Shown here in pieces: positions 21,177-37,577 of a DNA stretch of 64,000 nucleotides (position 1 is the first letter of the stretch; every line of letters begins with the position of its first letter). Below the pieces are notes generated by a model. That model saw only the letters and a list, made by a program, of their open reading frames with translations, was not told the DNA's origin and searched no databases. The translations under genes and the position numbers were made by a program. Origin of the DNA: Syncephalis fuscata (taxonomy: Eukaryota > Zoopagomycota > Zoopagomycetes > Zoopagales > Piptocephalidaceae); NCBI GenBank assembly GCA_025786725.1, contig JAHLTZ010000023.1, positions 124,001 through 188,000 on the forward strand. The letters run 5' to 3'.

Positions 21177-24055
21177 CTAACTAATCTCGCCATAATAAAA
21201 GTTGAAATCGGATGGTGGCTGAGTAGGCAAATCGCACCAACTTGGAATATCCAACTTTTCGGCCGCTACATCAAGTAGGTGGACACGCGTTACAACTTCC
21301 GTTAAACTCATAATGAGTTCGGCCGTATCACGATTTGCTATATTACGATCAAGTAACATGTTAAATCCATCGGTCCATTCGGCAAAACGAGTAGCATCGG
21401 GTGCTACAAAATCAACCAGTGATAAATCATTACCGGTCATTAGAGAGAACGTCATATACGTAGGCAATCGACTATTTGGATGGCCACTGCCACTGCCTGT
21501 ATTTACTGCAAGGGAAATAGAAGTACGAGCACCGGCCGATGTTGAGTTGGCATGTCGATGTCGTTGTTGTGTAGGTGATGTGGCACCTGATACGCTATTA
21601 CCAGTATTGCCCACTCCATTGCCACCAACTACATTGGCCATTGATGAACCATGACCACCTACGCTGGCATGTGTAGCATGTCCTGGACCGCCTGGTCGAC
21701 CCGTTACCGATCCAGTCATAACATGAGTTACTAGAGATAAATCAACTAGTATTGCTTATTAGTTTATATCTACTATTATTATGGCTAATAGCTACTTACT
21801 GCGTTCCGGTAAGTCTTCAAGTAATGGCCGATCATCCATTACTTCAGCAAATTCACCATAGTGCAAGTATTTCTTATTAGGTGAAAGGCGATAGTAACGA
21901 TAGGCCATTTTACGTGATTTGCCATGAGGAACAGCAAGATTAACACCGCCAGCGCCGGTTGATGCACCGGCCACACCAGCCAATGCATTGCTAGTAGAGC
22001 CGCTGCCACCTGCACCGCCACTAATGTTACCGGTTACTGTCCAAGGTGCAGGGAACCAGGCACCACGTACTAGACAGTCAACACGTTGTTGTTTAACAAA
22101 TTCATAACTTTCACGATAAAGTCGCTCACGCAAATTACTATTGTATTGTTCAATTGGTTATTCAAACTAGCCAATCAGCGTTTGTTCAAACAACTTACCG
22201 AACAGCTAATTTAGTCAGTAAATCATCTTCATCTTCCAAGTCTTTAAGTTGACGTGCTCTCATCGTTTCATAAGGCGTTTCTAGCATTGCGCGTTCATAG
22301 TCGAATAGCGATGTAATATCGCCTTCTTGAAGTGTATATTGTACATGAGATCGTACTAATGCTGCCACTTTGTCAAAATCTTCGGTCGTTGCTTCCATAT
22401 GATTCCAGGCTCGGAAGAATGCCAACAATGTTGTAGTATGCACATCCTCCATGACTAATTGTAACGGTTGGAATGCCGTCGCCGGTGCATCTAATCGCAT
22501 CATTCGTATAATTAGTATCTACGTTATTAATAGCAATGTTTAATCCTACTTACATCCAGAACCAATATTCCATTGATCTGACAATAACTCGGTTACCTCA
22601 ATCGATGCATGAGCATATGGGCATCGTCTACCGGCAGTCCGATTCAATTGCTCTATAATTAGCTATAATGGATAATCTATTAGATAAATATTCCTACTAA
22701 TATTAAACGTTGAAATTACCTTGGCAAAATGATCAGCATCTGATTGCACATAATGATACATCTGCTGTAAGCCTAATAGACCAACACGTTGCATTTCCTT
22801 CCAAGGATTTTCCGTCTATACAATAAAATAAATAAGTACCATTAATAATGCTCGACTGTCTATACGTACATCAAAGCCTAGTAGGCGCCACTGCACATCT
22901 CCCGTCCAGCCTGAAGCCTCGATCGCCACTCTCTTATCCGCCTCGGTAATACGTGCTGCTTGCCATATACCATCCAAAAGATCGGCTGCACCCGGTGTTT
23001 CTGATCCAATTTGCGTATATTTCAACTGATGTTGCCGACGTAGAATCACTTGTTGGAAATCAAGTAGGTGCTTGCCCATTTCCTCGCCTGGATTCAATTG
23101 CATTAAACGCATCACTGATTTACGTGCCCCTTGTCGATCCAACTCTGCTTGATATTCATCGTTGTACTCGGGTGTTACATGTGTGCTCATCGCATTGACC
23201 AACGCCAAACTAAGCTGAGCCAATACATAGTCCGACGCGCTTAGACGACCCACTAACGATGGCAAGAAATCCGATTCAGTTTCCATAGCTTGATGTAGCT
23301 TAGCATAGCCATAACATTGAATTGGCCCAATCGAAGTTGCATCAGCACATACTAACTTGATAAGCACAGCTGTAGCAGGACGTGATATATTTACAAGTGT
23401 TTCATGCACCACCAGTCGTGCAAGCATATGAATAAAATCATCTGTAATCTGATCCCAACCAAAATCGTGTTCCATTAAATTGGCCAACGAATTTAAAGCA
23501 TAGGCCAAACTATTACCCGTAGTGGATTGTACAGTATCCATGATAATCTGTAGACCACCCATTCTACAGAATTCAGTAGCAAACTCTGATTCCTATTGAT
23601 GAATTGTTGATTAAGTCAAATTTATATATCTACCCATTTCTACTCACTTTAATTGCTTCTTTTAGTGTAAAAATCAGCTTTTTACGATCATTGGCCGTAT
23701 TCGCTTGTAGTTGTTTGGCCATATCACGGGCTTCAGCCTGAGGTGACACTACTAAGCGGATACGTTCACCATAACTAATTTTGCGCCGGATATTCTATAG
23801 CAGTCCACTTGTTAATTGCTGTCCATTGTTACACGTTTAACCTACATCATCGGTAATAAGTTCTAAACTAGATGCCAAGCGTAAAGCAAAGCGTCCCGGT
23901 TCATCTTGCAAGTTCAACTGTTCCAGACACAAGTTACGCACAATATCAGCCACAGGCAATGATAGATCAATAGAGCAGTGCAATTCTCTGGTCTCATAGA
24001 CCAATTCCACTTGTGTAGGTAACATTGTATACTGCCAAACCAATAGCCCACCCAA
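21177..24055 (-). CDS. ELMO/CED-12 family protein
   Basis: Eight exons: 23846-24055, 23648-23794, 22870-23592, 22720-22815, 22554-22662, 22199-22490, 21800-22137, 21177-21730; about 822 aa. An N-terminal ubiquitin-like/armadillo part (about 1-300) leads to an ELMO domain (about 360-520: WKEMQRVGLLGLQQMYHYV, CPYAHASIEVTELL, ATTEDFDKVAALVRSHVQ), then a helix YEFVKQQRVDCLV, a PH domain (about 565-770: YRYYRLSPNKKYLHYGEF ... FAEWTDGFNMLLDRNI) and a terminal DFNFYYGE like that of animal ELMO. A Gly/Ser/Asn-rich insert interrupts the PH domain. ELMO partners DOCK proteins to activate Rac in actin control. Yeasts lack it; its presence suits an early-diverging fungus. The first Met could also be 30 bases downstream (24025). 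Confidence 0.88.
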
Positions 24056-24762
24056 TAATACGAATTTTGTACAGATTCAAGTAATAGCAACAACTAGCAA
24101 TTAAACAATAATAAACAGTTAAGAGTATCTTAGATGATGACAGCTAAATAAGTGACGAGACAATGAGAAAGGTTGTGTCAGTGTACAACGCGTGTTATAT
24201 GTGTGTGTTATAGAGAAGTCTCTATAATTCATGATTACTATAAAAGGCAATCTAATATAGACAATTTAGACAGCCATCATTTATTCAACACAATAAATCC
24301 ATTTTATTCAAATAAATAAAGGAGATTATTGATGAAACTCTATAACTACGAGTAGATGCATAAGACAATGAAGATCTGCAATCGACCCTGAGTGATACGA
24401 ACAGACAAGGACCATGAATATCCAACATTTTAGTCTGCTTCTAGATTGCCTCTCTTGTCGCCTGTGCAGGCATGCTAATAGCTGTGCGTCAGTCCAGTTT
24501 CTCCCCTTTCATACCTATTCCATTACTATACTTGCAGTTACTATCTCGACACCTATGACTTGTTAAGTAACGGGCGGAGTATCGTGTTTAAAACGTAACC
24601 AGCGCTCCGCTTTAATAGTCGACAGGCATTCTTTCTAAATTCATACAACACTTTTATTTACTCGCTTCGTTTTTCTTTGATTATACACTTGGTTATTATA
24701 GATTGGCGTGTAGTTAACTCATCCGTGGGATTTTATTATCAGAATTGCATTCTACGACGATA
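24056..24762. promoter_or_regulatory. Shared upstream region of ELMO and DENND6
   Basis: About 700 bp between divergent genes. It contains GCGGAGT (24574-24580, reverse of ACTCCGC) and GCTCCGC (24604-24610), 24 bases apart and in opposite orientation. Nothing coding was recognised. The regulatory role is inferred from position and motif recurrence. Confidence 0.4.
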
Positions 24763-27700
24763 ATGGCTACAACTGGACCTGTACTGGCGGCAACCAACGC
24801 CCTCTTGCGAGACCATAGCCATAACAGTAACAATAGCACCAACAGTAGCAGTAACAACAACAACAACAGCAGCAGCAGCAATAACCATAACACTAACAAC
24901 AATAGCAATCAACAGCGCGAATGTAATAGCACAGCAACGTCTCCCGTTATAAAAAGTATACCTGCTCGACGTTCTATAGCCATCAATGTAGCAGCAGCTA
25001 ACATTTCCTCGTCTTCGTACTCTCTACCTTCGTTTGATCGATCTAGTCGCGAAAGTGACGACGACGACAACGACGACAATGATGATAGAGATCATACTTG
25101 GGCAACTGCACCAAATACACCACTAGTGCTTGAAGAAGATACATTAAAACAATTACAAATGATGCTATCGAGCGATTCACCAACTAGTAGCTACGTTGGT
25201 AACGATGCAGCTGTCCCTTTGAATAGTAGCAATAGCAGTGATAATGGTGCCATGCCACACCATCGTTCACGCCGTGCCTACAGCGTTACTGACGACAATC
25301 AACATACCCTTTCAGCTGTAGAACTATGTGAAGAGTGTGCTGATCCATTCTCTGGTGTACCTCAGCCGTGTCTACGTCGTCCTCTTACTTCACCATTACC
25401 CGTACCAACAACAACAAACACGGCCAATATTAACATCCCGGCCACTACACCTGTTCATATTGCGGTATTATCTGCTAAAGGTGCAGCTAAAATGGCGCCT
25501 ATGCTCCAACATGTACCACAACGCGTTCAATCACTACCCACTGCCATTCACATGGATAGTGCCTTACTTGGACGTACCCATGCTGCCACTTTAGCCGCCG
25601 CCGTATCATCCAATCAACATTCAGCGGAGTTACCAACATCTCCACGCCTACGTCGGAGTAGCAGTCTTGATCAAGTGGATAAATTACAATTGGACCAATT
25701 ACATCGTTGGATTATCGGGTTTTGTGTGGTTACATTTGATTTAGAATTAGGACATGGTAAATGACAAAGTGTTACAGTCATTCACTAATGATTAATTACC
25801 ATTCATCATTTAGCTATGGAATTGGTTTATCCCCCCTTTGAATTGGATCCATATCTTAAACAGAATATGTAAGTAGATAAATAGGAATAGTAACCACTTT
25901 GGTTAATCTGTATATATATACTTGTAGTTCTTTTTGTTCATTTCCCGACTCACACGCCGTTTCTCTAGGCGATACAGTGTATAGCTTTCGTGTACGGGTT
26001 GGCTTGGCTCAATCTACAGCATCAACAGCCGCACTAGGTACTTCTACACTAACACGATCTCAATCATCGGGACCAGTCAAGCCTAAACTTGCTTTGCCTG
26101 GTATGTATGGATATAAATGTGCTTTTACATAGATATCTAATAAATCCAAGTAGATATTTCTGATCATGATGGATTTCTATATGGTTATGTACTATTTAGA
26201 CAACGAAAAGATGCTCGACTTCGACGTGGCTATTTTCAGGTAATTACTTTAACAATCATGCTAATCATAATTATAGCAAGTATTAACTTCAATTGTTACT
26301 CCTTTTATAATTGTAATAGAAATCACTTGTATTGTTGAGTAAACAACAGCTTCCAGGTTTATTTCTCGACATGGTACGTCGTGTTGGTGCAGCCTATTTC
26401 AATGAAGGACGTCAAATATTGGAACAAACATGTCAATCCATTGCTAGCTGGTAATTATTAACACTACCGTATAACTATATAATGACTAATATAATATAAT
26501 AGGCCAAAACCATCTTTAGGCAAAACATTGATACTACCTTTGCTTAATACAAAATTACAAGTTGAATTGCCAGCACGTCATCGTGTTCAACTACTACCGC
26601 GAAGTGCTGCTCTTAATAATCCTGAACAATATGTAAGTAATTAATTGAATAATCTATTTATTACAACTATTCATACTCATACTCATATGTATATTACATT
26701 TATCTGTTTAGTTATTGGCATCTATACCACCGGCTGCTTTATATACACATACACGTGAATTTCTAAATGATCTATGGCTATGCTGGGAACTTGTTTTACT
26801 GGGAGAACCCATCATGGTATTGGCCAAAGGAACACGTGAATGTGCCGATTCAGTACTTGCACTTATTAATTTAATTGCACCAGTAAGTGATTAACGATCT
26901 AATTAACTATATAATAGGTTACTTAATAGATTATCTAGATCCCTTATGGTGGTGATTGGCGACCTTATTTCACGGTCCATGACTCAGATTTCAAGGCATA
27001 CTCATCACGATTAAAGGTAAGTTTAGTCATAAATAATAATAATGACTTTAATACTAACAATGTTAATAGACACCAGGCAGTGTTATTGTTGGTGTTACAA
27101 ATCCATTCTTCAAGGATGCATTTGATCATTGGCCAAATATTCTACGTGTTAATCAAGCTGATATGCCGTAAGTAATATTGTGATACCCTTATCATAGATC
27201 AATAGATTCTAATAGAATTAATATAAATGCTTATAATAATAGTTTATCAACTAGTGCACCAACACGAACACCAAGTCCATTTGAACGACCATCATTAAAA
27301 AAGTTTGGCCGTCAAGGCTCTGGCTCATCATTTGACTTTATACCTGTAAGTTATTCATTTAAGCATTCTAATATTTTATTAAATCGATTAATAGGGTCTT
27401 ACGAGCAAGCGTAAACGAGTCATCGACAAGGATACGGCACTTATTAAGGAGATTACAACATTGACGCAACAACGTGTTAGTCGTAAGTCTATTGCTATTA
27501 TAATAATAGCATTTTATTAATAATGAATAATTATTTATATTTAATAGCTCATCTACTTAATGATACAATCCGTCGATACTTTGCCGATCTAACCGAACGT
27601 TTTCTCGAACCACTTGATCGATACTTTACAACGTTAATTCCCGCTCATAGGTATGTAATTACCCACTTATTATAATAATTGTACTTGTAATAATAATAAC

Positions 27701-28285
27701 AATACTAGTGAATTAACTACATCTCACGCACCACCTACATTGAAATCATTTCGTCAAGATGAATTTCTTAAATTTGTACAAGAAAAAGGTATTTATTATT
27801 ATTATTATTATTACATTTAATGATATTTATTTAACTAAATACTCGTTTTATATAGGTACTCGATTAAAATTTAAAACTGCTGCCTTTCAAGCAACAGCCT
27901 GTACCGATTTCTATGCCCAATTTCTACGCTGTCCCAACTTTGTACAATGGCTACAAATGCGATCAGTGGCCGCTGAACGACGACTACGACAAACTCATTT
28001 ACGCTTATTAACCGATGCCAATCTATCAGATTGGATGCAGCATCGCACCGAAGTTGAACTAGTCGACATGTTAATGCGTGTACGATTCCATTTAGTAAGT
28101 TTTTTAATGTATAAACTATAATATAATACTAATCACCATTTAATCAATAATAGAGATCGGATGTATCATCTAATGAGCAACGTCCTACCCAGGAACAAAT
28201 AGAACAATTACGCTCACAGGCCGATTTAATTGTTGGTCGATTACCAGCCGATCTTAAAACAATGCTTGTACCATCCTCACCTTAA
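24763..28285 (+). CDS. DENND6 (FAM116)-type DENN-domain protein, Rab GEF
   Basis: Fifteen exons (24763-25756, 25814-25868, 25928-26100, 26154-26239, 26320-26450, 26503-26632, 26712-26882, 26939-27016, 27070-27167, 27243-27345, 27395-27482, 27548-27650, 27709-27788, 27856-28094, 28154-28285) join in frame to 886 aa. The first 310 residues are disordered: Asn/Ser runs, an Asp-rich stretch, basic SRR motifs. The DENN module starts at [18 protein letters not shown], followed by [65 protein letters not shown], and [20 protein letters not shown], all hallmarks of DENND6. Animal DENND6 activates Rab14 in endosomal recycling; the target here is unknown. The N-terminal extension is much longer than in animals. 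Confidence 0.9.
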
Positions 28286-28578
28286 AGGAAAAGAATAGTA
28301 ACAACAATGACAGTATATATATATATATTATATATATTATACGGTCCATTTAATGCTGTACTGCTATTTAATCATCTACGCGGTCATTTTAGCAACTACG
28401 CTACATTGCCCCTCCTATCCTTATCATCTTTATTATAATTATATTTCTGCTATGCATGTACACTAGACAATGCGTCTAACCAACGACGACCATCATCATT
28501 ACCATCATCATTACCATCATCATTGTCGCATTAAGCAATAAAGTGAACGATAGTTTTATTAATAGCAATGTCAACACT
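28286..28578. other. Convergent intergenic between DENND6 and RPC2
   Basis: A (TA)n tract at about 28316-28340 and an imperfect repeat of CATCATTAC (about 28493-28525). Both genes end here, so it should hold both polyadenylation regions. Confidence 0.5.
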
Positions 28579-32879
<4,301 letters not shown>

Positions 32880-33469
32880 TCTGTTAAATAAACACACAAC
32901 GTAATAAGTAGGAATACCGTTGAATGTCTATTTATACTAGACTAGATTGAATGTAATCTGTAATAAGAGTGAAAAGTATAAGGTGGTGTGTGTAAATATA
33001 ATTGTTATCAATGTTGTCAATAAAACAAACAAATAAAAAAACAAAAATTAAATAAAAAGATTTATAACATAAAACTATTTTAATTAAACATCTTGTAATT
33101 ATACTAATATTAAACATCTTTTGTAATCAAATTGATTTATTTATTGTTCCATTGTGCACAAATAGTTAAAGAATAATAAGAATAGTAGTAATGATATAGT
33201 TATATTTGATCCAATTGTATAAGACTACACCTTTTATGCATATTACCTTTTGAATTACATATTGTTGTTCATTGTTATCATTATTATCATTGTTGTCATC
33301 ATTGTTGTTATTGTCATTATCATTATAGTCATCATGGAATCCACAAATATTTGCTTCATTCAAATAATATGGGTCAATGAAATAGTCATATTGAAATAGT
33401 CATATTGAAATAGCCATATTGATTTTGTAGATACACGCACATATCAGCAATTTACCTCTCTTTCTCTTT

Positions 33470-34395
33470 CTATCTATGACTGAGTTTCTGATGTTGATAA
33501 TAAACGAGGTGAAATAGGCTTGTTTTAAATTCATGTTCCGTCATCGATGCAGGTGTATTAGAATAAATGGTATCATCAGAACTTTCTTGTTCTTCTCTTG
33601 ATTGAGATCGAGATGATGATGGTTGTTGTTGTTGTTGTCCTTGTCCTTGTTGTAATAAAGTAGACAATAATGAAATATCTCTACCAAACTCATCTTTAGT
33701 AGGTGGTTCATTAGAAGGTGAATTATTAGTAGTTGTAGGGGTTAATGATGAAAAGTTAGATGATGGTCCACGTGGTTCATATCGATGATATGAACGGGTT
33801 GATGATCGATGATGTCCATTATTATTATAATTATTATTGTTATTATTGTTATGATGATGATGATGATGATGACCATGTGGTGGTGGACGACGACTATTAC
33901 CACGAATAACGGCACCAATATCCCTAAAGTATATAATTAATTATTAATAAATAACTTTTAGTGTTATAACTACCAGTCAAGTCGTAATACACGATCTTCA
34001 ACCGGTGTATTGGCAAAGTATCGCATGGCTTCTTCAGCATCACTACGTGTATTATACGTAACAAATCCAAATCTATCATCATATTAGTAAATAGACTTAT
34101 AATATCATAATTAACTTACCGTCTACTCTCACCGGATCGTTGATCAATAGGCACTGCACTACTCGCTACAGGTGCTACTTGTTCAAATAAAGACCGTAAT
34201 AACTGGTCATCATAATGAGGTGGAAGATTACCCACAAAAATAGAGGCCGTTTCCCGTCGAATACGCTCTTCATCACTATGATATCCATGGTAAGTATTAT
34301 AATGACACTCATACTCAACTTACGCCGGTATAGTTCGATGCCATCGATTAACGCTATGACCTCGTGGTGGCGGTCCACCATTAGTAATTTGTAAC

Positions 34396-34426
<31 letters not shown>

Positions 34427-35546
34427 GAGGTAATATAGAATTGGATAAAGATGGAGATAATGGTGGTTCATGATGATGATGTGAATGATGATGTGAATGA
34501 TGATGTTGATGTTGTTCCTGTTGATGGTGATGATGATGATAATAATGATGTGGATGTGGTGGTGGTGGTTTATGATGTGGATGTGGATGTTGAGGTGAAT
34601 AATATCGATCATGTCGATCATGTAAACGATGACGATCTATATCTTGATTATAATCACGTATTGGATTAAATCCACTACTATTTCCACTATTGTAACGAGT
34701 AATAGGTGAACGGGAACGAGAACGACCAGGGAATCCATTGTTACCTCCACTATTACTATGACCACTATTACGTAATGGACCACTACCACTTCTATCGTCA
34801 TATCGTGGTGGTCGATCATATCGATCATATCGATTATAACGATCATTACGATCAAATCGATCGGTAGAATTGGTGGATCGTCCATCATATCGATCATATC
34901 TTGATGGTGGATCATATCGATCAATAGATCCACGATTAGGTGAACCATACTGACTATTTAGGCCATGAATAGATGGAGATTGACTATTTGTATTGATAAG
35001 CATGTCACGATGATCAATAGAGGGCTTGCCACGATATCGATGTTCATATCGATCCACCATACTATGACTATGATTGCCATTACTATTCATATTAACATTT
35101 GTTGATGTTAATGGTGGTGGTGCAGCCGGGTCATAGCCAATTGGATCATGTTGTGGTGGTGTTGTTAATGGTCCACTACTACCACTAATAGAATGTATGG
35201 CTCTAGGTGGATAATGAGGATCATAGCCTCCATTAGAAGCAGTAGTAGTATTAGTAGTAGTTAAATGACTAGACTGGTGGGGTGCAGATGCACTATTTGA
35301 TCCAGATAGACTAGCAAGATTTGATAATGTAGAACTTGGTAGATTGACTAGGGTTTGTAATATAGCGGTTATATCTGGTTGTGGTGCTACTGCGGCAGGC
35401 ACATTCGGTACAGTGTGCTGTCCGATAACACTACCGTATGACGGTGAAGGTGCATAGTTGGCTGTATTAGCGCCTTGGTTACCATTTGGTATAGATCGTG
35501 AATGGTATCCGTTTTCTGACGGCTGATATCCATATTGACCGGACAT
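33470..35546 (-). CDS. RRM RNA-binding protein with large low-complexity tails
   Basis: Four exons: 34324-35546, 34120-34275, 33974-34072, 33470-33923; about 643 aa. Residues 1-400 are disordered: an S/P/G-rich part, RYDRYD repeats, an RSRSRSP element, a His-rich stretch and a run of Gln. One RRM follows (about 415-495): RNP2 SIFVGNLPP, RNP1 RRFGFVTY, and then AMRYFANTPVEDRVLRLDWDIG. The RNP1-to-RLDWDIG part resembles the RRM of the cap-binding subunit CBP20, but the cap-binding aromatic residues were not checked and the extensions are unlike CBP20. Its C-terminal tail is His/Asn- and Gln-rich. RNA processing is the likely field; the exact role is unknown. The ATG at 35546 is the first Met of the frame. 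Confidence 0.82.
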
Positions 35547-37577
35547 TGTATACACTAATAAATTTAAACACTACTACGCAACAATAGAGTCTGTTCTTAG
35601 TTTGGTCTTTGTTTTGATATTGATATTGATATTGATGTTTTTGATTCGGTTACTTTTGTTTTGGTTTTTGTTTTGTTTATCTCTCAATCTCTGTTAATGC
35701 TCAATCTCTCTTTCTTTCTTTCTCTCTGTCTCTGTCTCTGTCTCGTTCTGTCTCTCTTTTTCTAATCTTTAATTTCTTTCCGTTATATTCGGACAATTTC
35801 TTGGAACTGAACTTTCGATAGGTTCGATTGAATGTGTACAAACAAATATATGTATATAAAATAGATGTTCTTGTAAATACTTTGGAAATAGCACTGATAG
35901 ATAGACCAAGTGTACTAATGTTGATACTATGGCCGTTGTTGCTACAATGGCGATAATTGGTAGTAGCGGTAATGATTGGAATAGTAATTGAGTTGTTAGT
36001 ATTGTTGTTGTTATGTTTAGTGTTGTTAGTATTGTTGTTATGGTTATGGTTGTTATTCTTATTCTTATTCTTGTTGTTGTTGTTGTTGTTGTTAGTGGTA
36101 TGGTTGTTACGATTACTGTTGGTTCAGTTCATAAAACATACGCATATATGCAACCTTGTATCTTCAATTGCACTATGAAACGTAAACTAAAATGACAAAA
36201 AGCTACCAACGACCTACCGTCATCCAAAGGTGGTACTAGCAAACGAATAGACTGATTTAGTGTTTGGTCATCAATCAACAAGATTTAGCCTTTATCCTAA
36301 TAAATAAAAGGCAAAAGCCGCCAGATCAGACTATAAAGTTGGAAAAAGTGTAAAAATGAACGCCCCTAGTTACAATTTGAATAGCGTGAGTGGTCAATTA
36401 ATAACGTGCGATTTTGATATAAATTGAACCTTTCCGGCCCGAAATTAAACACCAATCACTGATGGCCATGATGTTTCACTTTAGAGACTGGACAAGGACA
36501 CTGGCCCTTATTATATAGATACTGTATTATGGAAGGTGCAGTCTACCATTGACTCAGCTGACCATGCATTCCTCCATGTACGTGCGTCATATCAATGTTA
36601 TTAATGTCTAATATAATGGTCTATCCTAACATGTGTCTATACTGTGGTTCTGTGACAAATATGGAATCTTTATGGAAGAAAAAAGATGTCTAGATAAAAA
36701 GGCCCTTGTTTTTACTGTCTAATTGGCAAACTCCGCCTATTCTTCTCCTATCTATCGACTAATAAATGGATATATATATATCTCCACTCATTGATACCTA
36801 TAGTCTACGAGTTTATATCTATGCTTATCTACATCCATCCTATTGCTACTGCTATCCCTGCTACTGGTTTGTGTCCTTTATTTCACTTTCTTAATAATTA
36901 GGTATTTTAGATATACCACATTTCGCTATTCTATTCAAATACATACAAAGAGGCTGACACAACGTCCAAGTCTTTGTGACATTGGTGTACCAGTCCATTG
37001 TGCTATCGCTCTATTCCTTAGCATAACTAATGCAATTGCAGTCTAGCTGGTCTGCAACAAACCGTTCATCTTTCTTATTGCTTGTGCAGTCATCTACTTG
37101 TTTTACGTACTAGCAACAGTGCACTCTGTGTTTATTAAACACTCAATTATTTGATTCAGTCTACACTCGCCTTAGTATTCAACAGTCAGTAGTAGTGCTT
37201 GGTATTGTTTCAACTGAATTAAACGTGGTGTTATTGACTAAATATCACTACTATATTCAGAGCGCAGTACAATCCATCTCGTTTTAGTTATTACATACAA
37301 ATAGCAGTGTTACTCCGCCTACTTCGTTAATCACGGCTTCACGTGTGTGTGTGTGGTTCAAATAGACATTTACACTCCGCTTTTAGTTATCGTTGTTATT
37401 AGTTTCTGGCGCCGACTGGATCGATTGCTACTGAATTAGTATATATATATTGTTCGATTTAGCACTGTCTTTTATTGGACGGCCAATTAAGCAATCACGC
37501 AACTCCTTATCATTTATTTTTTATACGGCTAGTGATAACAACAACAACAACAACAATATCGATAACACTTGGTTGAT
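35547..37577. promoter_or_regulatory. Shared upstream region of RRM gene and GH17 gene
   Basis: Two kilobases between divergent genes. Contents: CT-rich tracts (35695-35765), a Leu/Val-like TTG/TTA triplet tract (35990-36110), three ACTCCGC heptamers (36730-36736, 37312-37318, 37374-37380) and a GT tract (37343-37355). No coding region was supported. Confidence 0.45.

Noticed and set aside
34175-34948. Ile/His- and Met/Asp-rich frames inside the RRM gene
   Set aside because: They are other-frame readings of the low-complexity coding sequence.
35957-36195. Leu/Val-rich frames resembling membrane helices
   Set aside because: They come from a TTG/TTA triplet tract; composition alone explains them.
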